This document shows positions 11,037-22,057 of a stretch of DNA of 64,000 nt, in pieces. Source of the stretch: Hymenopus coronatus (taxonomy: Eukaryota > Arthropoda > Insecta > Mantodea > Hymenopodidae); assembly GCA_030762935.1 (NCBI GenBank), contig CM060895.1:76119001-76183000 (forward strand), in the 5' to 3' direction. The number at the start of each line of letters is the position of its first letter. Positions within the stretch are counted from its first letter, which is position 1. The position numbers were made by a program, and so were the translations under genes. The notes under the pieces were generated by a model. The model had not been told where the DNA came from, ran no database searches, and worked only from the letters and a program-made list of their open reading frames with translations.

Positions 11037-11257
11037 GTGTTTTATTTATGGACGCTCTATAACTGCTGTGGTTCTCAGCGTCCCATTCTATACTGGGCGT
11101 GAAAGACCGCTTAATTTTGCTGAGAGGCCTCTCTATCAGGCTTGAGGTTCTTTTATGTGTCATAAATCTACGACCCGGGACCCATGGCTTTACTTCCCTT
11201 CCGAAGGAAGCCATGCTAAGGATTTTTACATCCGAAAAATCCCATCATCTTCCGCCG
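11037..11257 (+). repeat. SINE-C (GCGCTC family) copy nested in family A
   Basis: TTATTTATGGACGCTCTATA, GGTTCTCAGCGTCCCATTCT, ATACTGGGCGTGAAAGACCG and CCTTCCGAAGGAAGCCATGC recur at 19722, 27250-27446 and 44770. The family A sequence before and after it (CAAAAATGACT and GTATATATATAT...ACAAACGAAATG) would be nearly continuous without it, so it is an insertion. A clean target duplication is not visible. Confidence 0.7.
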
Positions 11258-11394
11258 GGTATATATATATATTTGTTACAAACGAAATGTATATTTTAAA
11301 TTTTCTGAAAACAGCATCTGAAGTTCTGTTAATTCTTGATGACTTCTGTTTAACTTTTAAACCGTAAGTGATAGACAAAAGCTTACAAATAGAA

Positions 11395-11436
<42 letters not shown>

Positions 11437-11728
11437 TGATGTCATTAAACGGAAAGCTGTCTTGTGTTTCAGATCCAGTTGAAAAGAAAACCGAATTTAA
11501 TGACAAACGCATAGCGACACTTTTAAAATATTTGTCTGTCGCTTTAGCCTAGTGCTTTCTCTTATTTTCTTGCTGTTTATTAGGACCTAATAAATAAGTT
11601 TTTGCTGATGTTTGTCTTGATTAGCATTATGTAGATAAAGGAATAATACCTATTTTGCAAGAATTGCTTGTTGACAGAACAGATAGAGAAAGTGATGTGA
11701 ATGGAACACATCTGAACTTTTCGAACAT
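11258..11728 (-). repeat. Family A copy, left part (after insertion)
   Basis: Continues with ACAAACGAAATGTATATTTT, TTTAAACCGTAAGTGATAGA and TTTAGCCTAGTGCTTTCTCT, and ends GTGATGTGAATGGAACACAT. It contains an (AAT)n tract at 11399-11435 in place of the CACAAAAATGTAG segment. Confidence 0.8.
11399..11435. repeat. (AAT)n microsatellite
   Basis: About twelve AAT triplets followed by GATGATG, inside the family A copy. Confidence 0.9.
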
Positions 11729-12089
11729 AAAAATCCTTAGCATTGCTTACTTCGGAAGAAAAGTACAGCCGTTGGTCCTGTGTAATATGTATTGTCACTA
11801 AAATATATCATATCTTGAAAGATATGATACTCTAGGCAAAAATCACCATTTTCACGTCCGCAGTCAGTCACAAATCTTCCTATAATGCCATCTATAGGCG
11901 AGGAGTTTATCTCGTGTCACCATGGTGCATTCATGGAGGATAGCTCCAAATAGGAGTTACAGGATCTAACTAAATTAATCCTAAGATATAGTTATATGAA
12001 TAATACTTAATATTATATTTTAATATGTCATTTCTATACCAATGCATTTAATTTATATTGTAAATTAACCTATTCAAAATCACAAAGTG
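11729..12089. other. Gene-free stretch
   Basis: Contains a short match (around 11885-11935: ATGCCATCTATAGGCGAGGA, GTGTCACCATGGTGCATTCA) to the reverse complement of 44620-44670, so part of it is repetitive. It also has a minus-strand scrap resembling the SINE-C GGAAGCC block near 11735-11760. Otherwise nothing is recognised. Confidence 0.4.
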
Positions 12090-12190
12090 GCTGGTCACTC
12101 AGCACAGTCAGTAAAGTACCTGCGTGTTGTATGAGATATCCCGGGTTCGTTTCCCATCTAGGGGTGGAATTTTCCTCCAGCCAAGATTAT
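12090..12190 (+). repeat. tRNA-like SINE fragment
   Basis: GGCTGGTCACTCAGCACAGT has an A-box-like shape, and CCCGGGTTCGTTTCCCATCT fits a B box (GGTTCGAATCC) about 50 bp later, followed by TTTTCCTCCAGCC. Stems do not pair well, so a retroposed tRNA-derived head is more likely than a tRNA gene. It is not SINE-A. Confidence 0.45.
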
Positions 12191-12539
12191 TTCCTAATGT
12201 TCTAGAGTTTCGAAGTATCAACGAAAGTGTGGATTTATGTATACTGTAACGAAAAAAAAATTACAAAAAAAAAAAAAACAACAACGAATTACGAAATAAT
12301 CTGTTCACACACTTCGGCGATTACGCCCACAGGGCGTAGTCATAATGTACAGAACCTTAATGATAACACTACACAATTAAACTGCAGGCAATATGCTATG
12401 ACCATGAAGCTCAAAACGGTGTATTAATGGAACCCCCCTCCGCCAAAAAAGAAACACCTTGAGACTTTTAGATTAAGTATGAAATGAGACGTAGAGTAAC
12501 GATTGATAACATAAATAATGACAAATACATTTTTTATAC

Positions 12540-12735
12540 CAAGCGAGAGGCTTCGCTCTAACATACGAGGATCACATTCGAGAGATCTCGACTCGGGCCG
12601 GCCACTGTGATCGTGGGATTTTTCATGGTTTTCCCGGCTCACTAGGCGGAATTGTTCAGCTCCTATCACGAATTTCCTCAGTTGGTGTGTTGCGACGAGA
12701 CAGTAGAAATTTGCACTTTGGAAAAATCCTCCCCC
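12540..12735 (+). repeat. SINE core fragment related to SINE-B
   Basis: GATCGTGGGATTTTTCATGG, TTTTCCCGGCTCACTAGGCG and AATTGTTCAGCTCC have the same layout as the SINE-B core (GGGTTTTCCC...TCACTAGGC). GAAATTTGCACTTTGGAAA corresponds to the 'TATTTCCAAAGTGCAATCAC' block of the 4.6 kb copy on the other strand. Head region not recognised. Confidence 0.5.
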
Positions 12736-12784
12736 GGCAGTTAGAAGGGGTGCTATAATGAAATTAACTACCTAGATCTTTACC

Positions 12785-13000
12785 GATCGTATCATCAATA
12801 GACACTTTCAAACAATGTAGCCACTGCGATCTCCAGGTGTCAATCCGACCGACTTTTGGTTTCGAGGTTACCTTAAAGAACGAGTTTTCATGACACATCA
12901 AACAACCCGACAGCAACTAAAAGACGTTATCTCGCATAGAGTCGCTGAAAGAGTAGTGTTGAACAAGAGAACGGAGGATATTTTCCCAATGTTTTATAAC
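12785..13000 (+). pseudogene. DDE transposase relic, C-terminal part (IS630/mariner-like)
   Basis: In one frame the DNA reads PLRSPGVNPTDFWFRGYLKE followed by RVFMTHQTTRQQLKDVISHR, with a stop just upstream replacing a residue (HFQTM then stop). The RSPD.NPTDFW.WGYLK block is the hallmark of the C-terminal catalytic region, including the last acidic residue, of insect IS630/Tc1/mariner-type DDE transposases. Those proteins are usually about 330-380 residues; only about 60-70 are recognisable here, with no start, no upstream domain and a broken frame. A second relic of the same subfamily lies at 31800-32050 (shared GTATCATCAATAGACA, AAAGAACGAGTTTTC, CAACCCGACAG). This is a dead fragment; terminal inverted repeats were not found. 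Confidence 0.75.
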
Positions 13001-15362
13001 ACGCCATTTTTAGCTGGTAAGCGATTTACTTTTTTTCTATCTCAAATAGAATATTTGTAACGGTTTACAATTTTAAGTAACTAGAAAAATTATGTGAATG
13101 TAAGTAACACAAAGGATTTTTATTGCATATTTTTTGATCAGCTTGTAGGATGCAATCTACACAGAGCAAGAAAAGTCTTGAGAAATTTCACGGCGACTCT
13201 CCAGACTTTTAATGAGAAACGAAGCTGAATACTTGGTCGTGTCCTCATTAAGGAAACGTGTCCTCCTTAATCGCTCTTTCCACAATTAGGACGCAGGTGT
13301 CCACCTCAATCTAGATCAACTGACGTTTCCCCTTTGCCCTTCTGTTCAAGAGGGAGAAAAAGACCCTTCCAAGGATAATGGCATTAATCTGCCGGCATTC
13401 AAACACATTGCCAAAATTTACACTATCCTAATAGTGAGAACAAATGTTATGTTTCTTATATTTATTTTTGTCATGAATGACAAAGCACGGTCTGACGAAA
13501 GTTCACGAATAGCCTTAAAATACGTACATATAGTGCAAAAAATATAGAAACATGTTTATTAAACTATTATGAAAAAACTCCAAATGATACAAACTGTAGA
13601 GATTTTTCTTCACCACCTTAAGCGTTTGTCTGCGAAATTGGCAATATATCTAATACTCTGGAAATCTGGTATTCGGCCTGATCAACTGTGTTAACCTCTA
13701 GGAATAGTTAAGAGGGATATTATGCTGGTCCCAGTATGAGGGACCATTTATTAAGTAACTTGTGGAAGGTATAAAATACTTAAATACTAGAAGCGGGATT
13801 CGAAAATTAATAAAAGGCTCTTAGATGGTGAACATTTACTAAGTTAAAGTCGTAGAACAAGTTCAACACGTTTAAACAACCAACAGAATGTGACAGTATA
13901 TTTAGAAATCTAAAAGCTCTCCATTACCTAAAACTCCAAAACAACTTAAATCACAAATAACAACGCTTGCACAGTAGAAGATTTTTTACAATTGCATATC
14001 CTGTTATGAAACTAATTCTGGTCAGTAAATAATGAAAAACAATACTGTCCCGAATGCGAGCTAGGTTCCAAATTTAGCTAAGGTAAACGCACAAAGAAAG
14101 GTGTAAAGATTTTGAAAAGCCGAAAAATGCTCGCATTACACTTCGCGACAGGCCATAGTTATGCAATCACTTAATATACGAGCCCGTTGTTCAACGAGCA
14201 ATACTCTCTCTCCTCCTCATTCCAAAATGCCAGGAGTGTTCGGAACTGCGCACCTGCCCATTTCCAGTGAGATCAGCTGCATGGAACCGGCTCCAAGGTA
14301 TAATGGTAGTTTTTCTTTGCGCTGTAAATGTGAGAGATTTTCCTGTACTACCGCCGCTGTCTATACATGATGCACTTGTAGTAGTAACGGCACGTTACAG
14401 GGAGAATTAATAATAACATATATGTAATGGATTTCCATACAACTTAGGCATTTTTGTTAATACTATAACAAAAATGTTGTTACAATTGCTGCATAACAAG
14501 TTTATTTCACATCATCTCATCGTTCGTACACTGAGATTTCGACTACTTCAGCTGTCTCTCTAATCCAACTGCACTCTCCAAAGTCTCTGTTACAACTGAC
14601 TTCCATTTTTTTAATGGGATAGACGTAGAGGTGGAAAGAAATTCGGAAAATGGGTAGGACTCCACATGAGCACCCCCATAAATTGCGCTAGATCAAACGT
14701 GCTTTTACAGAGGGTATGAGCGGATATGGAATGATGCCAGGACCCAAATATGGCCGAAGACTTGACTGGTGTCCGGCAGATAAGCCATGCAGCAGTAACG
14801 CGACTACTCAGGTATGCTAATGGCTCCCAGGAACAAGTCCGTAAGGTTTTCCAGTAGACCTGCATCTATTCTAGGTACCTGTCTCCTTGCTGACGCAAAG
14901 ACGATACTGTATAACCACGCGTGCGCCTCAACCTCATAGGGGGATGACTGCCGACAGTCCCTAACCAGTAAGCTCTCCAGGTTAGTGGCCGGATGCTATT
15001 GAGGCCTATCACAGTTTACTTATTTAGATTACTTGCACTTGTGTTTGTGTCATTGGGGTGAACTATGCACGTCTGTGCTCAATCCTTTTGCTGTCAAGCT
15101 AAAATCTGTACTACTGGTTAAAATACCGGACCCTAAGTAGTACGGCGAATGTAAGGTTTTAAAAAAAAGTTTTCCATTGCTTCAATTTTGAAGCTGCTGA
15201 GTTGAGCTTTCTCGCAATGACGCTTGATATTTAGTTTCACATTACCATATAATTTTACGCATGTTGCTAGAGTTTTCATGTACTAAATTTTCATTACTCA
15301 ATTGCAAATTATAAACACCAATTGCAAATTTCAGTACATTTTTGGGTGGTAACTTAAAGAGT
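13001..15362. other. Family-A-free stretch, no recognised gene
   Basis: 13001-14100 is AT-rich and featureless. 14100-14370 and 14560-15010 are richer in GC and hold short ORFs (69 codons plus strand at 14161; 84 codons minus strand at 14611-14865), neither of which matches a family I recognise. They could be exons, old retroelement pieces or chance. A continuation of the gene candidate at 15437-15620 would lie in this direction, but no downstream exon can be defended by eye. Confidence 0.35.
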
Positions 15363-15436
15363 TTATTCTTTGCAAAAACATTGAACACGTATATTAAAAA
15401 GGCAGTCATGATGAAGTTCTTTTTCACAATTTTTAC

Positions 15437-15620
15437 TCATTGTTGTAGATCTTTTTCTATTCCCATCACTCCTAGAGCGCACATAATATTCTCTTGCCTT
15501 GGTTCTACTGAGTTTCAATATCTGCATCACTGCTTGTTCCTTTATTACCATTACGATCATCATCCCTAGGAGAAATGCCACTATAGCCATCACTTTCCAG
15601 AACTGCTGTCTTAATTTCAT
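15437..15620 (-). CDS. Candidate first coding exon of a type II membrane protein
   Basis: From an ATG at 15620 the minus strand encodes about 61 residues before a plausible splice donor (ACAATGA|GTAAAA) at 15437. The peptide opens MKLRQQFWKV, has a hydrophobic run of about 17 residues (VMAIVAFLLGMMIVMVI, residues 10-26) flanked by basic residues, then a Lys/Arg-rich stretch (KLSRTKAREYYVRSRSDG). Short basic N-terminus, one membrane segment and a basic stem is the layout of a type II signal anchor, as in Golgi glycosyl- or sulfotransferases; the family cannot be named. The frame stays open to 15363 (85 residues) if unspliced. A CCAAT/TATA-like/initiator cluster lies about 370 bp upstream, and possible splice acceptors precede the ATG (TTTCTGTTTATTTAATAG and GCGATTTTTAG). 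The next exons are not identified. It could still be a chance ORF. Confidence 0.35.
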
Positions 15621-15959
15621 CCTCCAGCAATGACTTCCTGTTCCAATGTATCCTTCTGCATTACACAGCAACTAAAAATCGCAATAAATCACTAAACAAA
15701 CAGACCCAGCACTGGCGAATGCTCGCGCACAACAATGACCGATGCGTTGCAGCTCAAAAAGAACTATTAAATAAACAGAAAATTTACATATTAACAAACA
15801 AGGTTAGGCACTAATAACATCAATTACATAAATATTAACCTTTTTGAACGTAAAAGCCTACCTCCTCGGATCGGATTAGATCGGATCCTGGTAATCTTCG
15901 CAAATAAATTGCACTGGTTGAAATCGGATCTTGGCAGCCAATGGGTTAAGTATGGTGCC

Positions 15960-16040
15960 AATAGAGGCCAATGTCTGACTGAATAGTGTGCGCGAGCTTT
16001 ATGCCCCTGTGATTGGTTGCTCTTCTTATACACAGCAAGA
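15960..16040 (-). promoter_or_regulatory. Candidate promoter for the minus-strand exon
   Basis: On the minus strand the order is AACCAATCACAGG (CCAAT box), GGGGCATAAAGC (TATA-like), then ATTCAGTCAGA (fits the arthropod initiator TCAGT). The TATA-like to initiator distance is about 23 bp, a little short of the usual 25-31. GC content and CpG density are higher than in surrounding DNA. A donor-like GAGGAG|GTAGGC lies about 110 bp downstream. Motif match only. Confidence 0.3.
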
Positions 16041-16182
16041 AAATTTCCAGCACTACTGGAAGAGCACACAAGACTTTTTATTTATTTATTTGGTCATTAC
16101 CGCCTCTTGCGCTCTTGTTTACATTTCCAACAATACTGGCGATTATGTAAGCACTCTTCGTCCACACCTGCGACTAGGTTGA

Positions 16183-16212
16183 GGCTCGGCTCGGCTCGGC
16201 TCGGCTCGGCTC
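16183..16212. repeat. (GGCTC)6 pentamer tandem repeat
   Basis: Six perfect GGCTC units, a rare GC-rich microsatellite in this AT-rich window. Confidence 0.95.
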
Positions 16213-17982
16213 GTCAGTATTTGCACTATAAGTTGATAACTAGAGCTCGGTTTTGGGTTCCGAAATGCACACAGTTACGAGCACACAGAGCAATCAGCGA
16301 TATAAAGAGATGGCGGTGTAGTAGCTCATTACATGTATTGTCATATGTATCGTTCTAATTCATTAAGTAACAGAATAAAATAATTATTTCATATTATATT
16401 AGTAAAAACGCCTTGCATTTCTATAAATAAAAGTATAAAGCTTTAATGTGAAATATTCAAGATAATGTGCAGAGCTCTAAAAATACAATGAATATAAATC
16501 AATAAAACTCACTCAGAATTTTGAGATAGGTACCACTTTACTGTATTGGAAGAAAATGCTCTCCACCCGTCACGCAAAATATGTTTTCAGTGTCGAACGC
16601 CCACCGTTTCGTATTTTCGACCTTAGTCAAACTCCGATTTCTTTCAGTGTTCACTGGTTTATCTACTAGCAGGAACTGAACGAGAACATGCAGTGAGCAA
16701 TGCTAGCTAGTCCAACACGGGCTGTAGAGATCCATGTCTACTCCATCACATCATGTATACACCGAAACTCAATCCTACACTTTTGTAACCCCGTACCAAG
16801 TTATAATCATGACTTTCGGGGTTGATCTCAGCTTAGCAACATACGTCGCTCTCTGATCTAATTTCTTTAACATATTTATTTGCATTAAATAATACCCATG
16901 ACAGGCTATTCTATTCTTTTTATGGTATCTATGATATTCTAGCTACATTTCCTACAAATCTCAAAGGCTTCAGCATCTTACGGAACTTATGCACACAATG
17001 CGTTATCTTGACCAGATCTCATTCATCTATATTTTAGAAAATAAAACATGTAGCAGAAAGTAATTAGTAACATGTCCGATTTAAAAGGGTTATCATAATA
17101 GTTTAAGTAAGTAATTATATTACGTTTACGAATTATTCTAAATTTAATAGAATTAAACTTGAAATCCTAAAATATCAACATGTGCCCCATATCAAAATGT
17201 AGAAAAGTAAGTTAAATTCAAACCGATGCGGCATTTAAATGCAATTCACGCATTTTTACATATGCGTGGAGTATTTATTTATTTTCAGGAACCCCAATAA
17301 CCAAAAATGGGCTAAAAACGTAAGGTGCACGCTAAAATAAACCAAGACAAAAGTCTTTTATAAACGTATTCCTTACACTTCCATTTCCGTTTATTACAGT
17401 ATTAAAATGCTCACCACGATATACTTGTTCATAAAATATGTTATTTGCTCCTTCTCTTGTCTAAACTCACTTGCAGAGTTTGTATGGGGAATTCATTCAG
17501 TGTTTAAATGCAATTATGTCGTTTCTAAACATTCACCCGAAATGCACCACATTTTATCTTTAAAGTGTCATGCTAAGTAATACTTTTGGATTAAATAGCG
17601 TCTAAATATTCCAAATAATGTAGACTTTAGTTTTAGCACGCAAAACAAAACAAAAACGACAGAGAAGCAGACTGTGGATAACTTTTGTGAAACGCTTTTC
17701 ATGTTTTCATTCTGACACATTGAGTTTGTGCGTGCTCTAAATACGTACCTACTTAAAACTGATACTCAAATACCTTTTTACTATAAAGCTAAAATGAAAA
17801 AAAGGTCTGACGTCTGTCAAATTAACATTTCTTCTCATTCCTCAACTGACCTATAAAAGCTTGACCTACCTCTTCAAGCGTATAACCATAAATCTTCCCA
17901 CAAGCGGCTGAAACAATATCCAATTGTTAGTAACATCAGCCGGTTTTTTAAATTGTATTCTTAATATCTTCTATATTATGCT
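16213..17982. other. Long gene-free, repeat-poor stretch
   Basis: AT-rich, single-copy-looking DNA with no family A, SINE or transposase sequence and no ORF of note. Nothing further can be supported. Confidence 0.45.
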
Positions 17983-18381
17983 TGAGGCTCCCTGATGCAA
18001 AAAAAAATAAAAAAAATTAAAAAGGTACATGTGTTTATGTTTATACAGCATAACTCAAAAACGAAAAGTTGGTAAAATACCAAACTTTATATTTAAGTTT
18101 AGTATCTTCCTGGGATGGGACACGAAGGTTTTGAGAAAAATTCCCCCACGCCAAACTATCCTTTATATGGAACTTTTTTTGAACATTTTGAAATTCTAAA
18201 AAATGGCTCTATTTAAATAAAAGTATCGTATATTAAAGATATTTACCTGACAAACAAAAATTATATCTCGAATTTTCTGGGAATAGCCTCTGATGACTAC
18301 TTCATTCCGGATGAATTTTACGGAATTTTGCATAACTGTAAACCGCAAGAGATGCAAAAAAACTTACCAAACAAAAAATGT
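17983..18381 (-). repeat. Family A copy, right part (interrupted by SINE-C)
   Basis: Begins truncated at GAGGCTCCCTGATGCAAAAA (hairpin end lost), then CAGCATAACTCAAAAACGAA, TACCAAACTTTATATTTAAG, GGGAATAGCCTCTGATGACT and GTAAACCGCAAGAGATGC. It stops at AAAAATGT, where the SINE-C target duplication begins. Confidence 0.85.
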
Positions 18382-18625
18382 AGAGCACGTTAATGATGAT
18401 GATAATGGGGTTTAAGGGCGCTCAACTGCTAGGTTATCAGCGCCCTTAACATAAAACACCTGAGATAGCTTAAAAGAATCTCAATCAAAATAGCTAAAAT
18501 AAGAGATAAAAAACAGTATGAAAACTAAAACCAAGATAAAGTAACTATCCAGTCCTGGAAACACAGTTGGCGATAAAATCATGGCACTAAAAGAGCTAAG
18601 ATAAGAGGGAACAAGAGCACGTTTA
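18382..18625 (+). mobile_element. SINE-C insertion with target-site duplication
   Basis: A ~219-bp element (18394-18612) starts TGATGATGATAATGGGGTTT and has GGGCGCTCAACTGC facing CAGCGCCC. It is bounded by AGAGCACGTTAA (18382-18393) and AGAGCACGTTTAA (18613-18625). The family A consensus has this target word only once (...TGTAGAGCACGTTAAAACACA), so the duplication was made on insertion. A 12-13 bp duplication suits LINE-driven retroposition. The 3' half is A-rich (AAAATAGC, AAACAGTATGAAAACTAAAA). Confidence 0.85.
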
Positions 18626-18877
18626 AACACAATTTATGTAATTTTTGTCCATACAAACAAAGGAACTTCAGTCACATAGCAACCAGCTTTTGACTATCAC
18701 TTTAACCTATGGTACTCCCTTATTTCACTTCTACTTACCTACAAGGAAGCAAGTAATAAGACTATTTCTGCTAATTTTTTCTCGATTAATATGAAATATA
18801 TAGAAGCATAAGCTTTTTAACAATAATTTGTTGCAGAGATGTAGAGATATTCATGTGAATGGTACACATCAGATTTC
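18626..18877 (-). repeat. Family A copy, left part (after SINE-C)
   Basis: Continues ACACAATTTATGTAATTTTT, CAAAGGAACTTCAGTCACAT, CTACTTACCTACAAGGAAGC and ends CATGTGAATGGTACACATCA, completing the interrupted copy. Confidence 0.85.
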
Positions 18878-18900
18878 ATTTTTAAATTGTATTTTAATAG

Positions 18901-19682
18901 TCTCTCTAGCACGTAAGTACATAGTAGCTAAGTAAGGTATTGTAATCCACCTAAATATTTGGTATCGAGATTTCACCGAAATATATGTTTTCAGGTCCCC
19001 GAATCCGAAAAAGCATTTTTAAAAAAAGTGTCTACAGCATTTCCCAAAAACAAAAGTACCATTAAAAACTAAACTTGGTATTTATGTTTAGTATCCTGAA
19101 CATTAAAAAAATAGTCACCACAAATTTTTGAAACGTTTTTTTTTTCTCAAAAATGGCTGTAACGATTTTTATTAAAATACCTTATGTTAAAGATATTTAA
19201 ATCACAACTAAAATGTATATTTTGAATTTTCTGGGAATAGCCTCTGAAGACGTTTTTATTCTGGACGAGATTTGCAAAATTTTATATAACGGCTAAACCG
19301 TAAGAAATAGATAACTGCTTAAAACTCAACAAATGTAGATCTCGTTGAAACATATAATTTATATCATATACATTTTTCTTGTGGGGATGACCGTTTTTAA
19401 GATATTCTTTATTATATGTTTCAGTTTTTTTGGTACCTAAATTTTCTTAAAACAGGACCATGCAAAGCGAACCGAACCACAACTGTTCCACACAGCCAAT
19501 GATTTTTAAAAGATTTGACTATCTTTGATGTATTCCCTTGTTTCCGTTCTAGTTACAATTAAGCAAGTAAGAGGACAAATTATGCTAACGTTTCTCTATT
19601 AGCATGATATAGATAAAGAACAATCTTTTGTAAAAGCACTTGGTATTGGAATAGATAGAGAAAGCTATGTGAATAGAACACA

Positions 19683-19684
<2 letters not shown>
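18901..19684 (-). repeat. Family A copy, nearly full length
   Basis: From a worn hairpin (ACGTAAGTACATAGTAGCTA) through GGTATCGAGATTTCACCGAA, GCCTCTGAAGACGTTTTTAT and CGGCTAAACCGTAAGAAATA to GTGAATAGAACACATC. It lacks about 60 bp around the GATGCGACACGAAG block. It runs in tandem with the preceding minus copy and ends at a 37-base T-run. Confidence 0.8.

Positions 19685-19721
<37 letters not shown>
19685..19721. repeat. Poly(T) run between family A and SINE-C
   Basis: A 37-base T-run at the left terminus of the family A copy (A-run in element orientation). It is immediately followed by SINE-C sequence. Length may be unreliable. Confidence 0.9.
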
Positions 19722-19727
<6 letters not shown>

Positions 19728-20220
19728 TGGGCGCTCTTTAACTGCTGCCTCTTTTAGCGCCCTATTCTATATTAGGCGTGAAAGAGAGTTACTTTTGCTC
19801 AGGCTCTTTTGTAGATGTCTGCAAATCTACGATATGAACCAACAGTTTTACTCCCCTTCCAAAGGAAGCCATGATAAGGATTTTTACGGCCCCACCAAAA
19901 AAAAATCCCATCGTCCTCCGTTTGACCTCACAACCATTTGTTTTGTTTTTAATTCGGTTCCGGAATCTGGTCGGGACTCCGTCGCTTTATACCCAACTTA
20001 TATTTACCTAATTGTTTTACTTTGTTTACTGAATTTCTGTTTTCTTCTTTTTACACACACACACATATATACACAAACATATAACACCCATGCCCAAGGC
20101 GGGACTCAAACCTACGATCCCCTGCGCTACGAAGCACCAAAGCGAGACGCCTTAGCGAGCGCGGCAATGGGAACTGGTGCCTTGGGAACCAGAGGTTAGC
20201 ATGTTAGCCTTAGGCTACCC
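19722..20220. repeat. SINE-C copy with tRNA-like segment, about 500 bp
   Basis: Opens TTATGGGCGCTCTTTAACTG, TTTTAGCGCCCTATTCTATA, ATTAGGCGTGAAAGAGAG and CCTTCCAAAGGAAGCCATGA as in the 11.0 kb copy. It then runs through a CA-rich tract to CCCAAGGCGGGACTCAAACC and TACGATCCCCTGCGCTACGA, the complement of a pol III B box and a tRNA-like body. So the element is probably a minus-strand tRNA-derived retroposon with the GCGCTC part at its far end. The 176-codon ORF starting in the T-run is a by-product. Confidence 0.6.
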
Positions 20221-20472
20221 TTAGCCAATGCCAACCGTTATGTAATTAACGAAAAATAGGGGACCCAAAGGATTCAACAGGTCTTGAAACCTTGAAAAAA
20301 TCAAGATACAGCCGCAATTAAAAATTGCCCTTTATTCAGAGAAGTAAAGAAATTAATAACATATTCCAGAGTTCTTTTTATAGCTTCTATAACCACGAAA
20401 ATAACATTTGTAGTTTAAAGATATACTGACAGCTCCGTAAATTTATATTTTAATTGCCTTGGAATAACTATT

Positions 20473-20870
20473 TTTGCTTTCTCTACATAGTACATGGTAT
20501 GTAAAGAAAATAGATATTGCATTCCACCCAATAATTTGACATTTTAGGGTCTCCTGTATGCAAAAACAGTTTTAGAAACAGGACCATGTGTGTGTGCGCC
20601 TGTAAACACTAGTACTCAAAATCGAAAATACGGTTAAATACCAAACTTTATATTTAACTTCTGCATCTTCCAAGAATGCGATACACAAACTTTCTAGAAA
20701 ATCCCCCACCCCAAACACCTTTTACTTAGAACAGATTGCGAAACTTTTTAATTTCTCAAAAATCGCTCTTATAATTTTGATTAAAATGCATATTAAAGCT
20801 GATTATATGTAAATAGCCTCTGAAGTCATCTTCAAATTTGGAAAACTTTTGCATAAAGCGTATCAGTGAA
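20473..20870 (-). repeat. Family A copy, right half
   Basis: GCTTTCTCTACATAGTACAT, TTGCATTCCACCCAATAATT, AATCCCCCACCCCAAACACC and AATAGCCTCTGAAGTCATCT. Truncated after the central block. Confidence 0.75.
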
Positions 20871-20893
20871 GTCATGGTATAGATTTTTAGGGG

Positions 20894-20960
20894 AGAATGC
20901 TTTACTTTCTTTTTTTTTTTTATGTACTATGTACTAAATAAAAAAGGTGAAAATCAATAC
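20894..20960 (-). repeat. Family A hairpin-end scrap
   Basis: TTTACTTTCTTTTTTTTTTT, ATGTACTATGTACT and AAAAAAGGTGAAAATC look like the terminal hairpin of a minus copy with a T-expansion. Weak. Confidence 0.4.
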
Positions 20961-22057
20961 AATTTAATTTGTAATCAATTTTTGTTTTGTTTTTTTGATC
21001 AGTTTTAACTGGAATTGTTTTCTTATTCAACAACTCGGATCTCCAGAGGTTGCTAAATGGTTGAAATGATGTTTAGATGGCCCCATTTACTTTGAGCCTG
21101 AGTTAACGTTTTGCCTTATACAAATAAGGGGAAACCCTAAAAAAATAACGTATTCAAGTAGTTAACCCCCAACGAGATTCGAACTTGGTCAGGATGAACT
21201 AGGCTGAAAGACACACAGTTAGTTACTCGTCACAACGGTAGGTATATCAAAGGTTTTCCCAAACGCTTTAATCCAATATCAGAAAATTTAATTTACAACT
21301 ACTTCAATTCAAAAGTTAATATGTAAGCTTGAACTGGTTACCAGATTCATTCTGAATGACACAATTGGCAACCCACTGCTCTTACGTCATTACTATACGA
21401 ATTCGTTCGCAGAGTAGCAGCAGACAGGTCTGCCGTTTCTTCCACAGATAATGCAGTTGGTATAAATATTTTACGCCAATATTTTATTATAAATGGTGCT
21501 CGAAATTATGTATGCTCTCTGCGTCTGTTCACGATTGACACTTGACGGACAAATAAATGAAAGCTCGACCAATTTTTACAATCGAAAGATTAGAAAACAA
21601 ACATATAATCTACTAATCCTTCGAGCATATGAGGATAGCATAAACGAGAAATAATAACATGGATTTAGTTCTGGAGAGCAAGCAATCTAGTCTCATTAAG
21701 ACCGCCTCTCTTCGCTGCGACGCATAACATATTTGCTCTGTTAACATTTCGTCACAAAATAAATTAATTGTAATGCCTTATACCCAATCCTCCTATTTGT
21801 TTATGAAAATGACAGCAACACATCACTCAGAAAGCGCAAGAACTTGCGCTAAAATCTTTGCCCAGTGATGTATTGACGATCACGCTTCCCTTCCATAGGG
21901 ACTTCAAGGACTGTTGCTGCGTACTTGCGCGTACTCTGACTCAGCCGAGCAACCTGCAATATATACTATGAGTCAAAGCCTGTTGTCGCAAATTCGATAA
22001 ACCAGGTTTTAAATGAAACTCCTGATATAACCAAGTAGATGACAGCAAATAAAAAAA
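20961..22057. other. Gene-free stretch with a tRNA-like scrap at 21172-21245
   Basis: CAACGAGATTCGAACTTGGT at 21172-21191 is a good complement of a B box, and TTAGTTACTCGTCACAACGG further on may be the A-box side, so a minus-strand tRNA-derived SINE head is likely. No other feature is supported between the flanking family A copies. Confidence 0.4.

Noticed and set aside
14161..14865. Short GC-richer ORFs as downstream exons of the 15.6 kb candidate gene
   Set aside because: No matching splice sites, frame continuity or family resemblance could be shown by eye.
16183..16212. Telomere-type repeat
   Set aside because: The unit is GGCTC, not TTAGG, and only six copies occur.
19669..20199. 176-codon ORF
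   Set aside because: Starts in a poly(T) run (poly-Phe) and crosses SINE-C and a CA tract.
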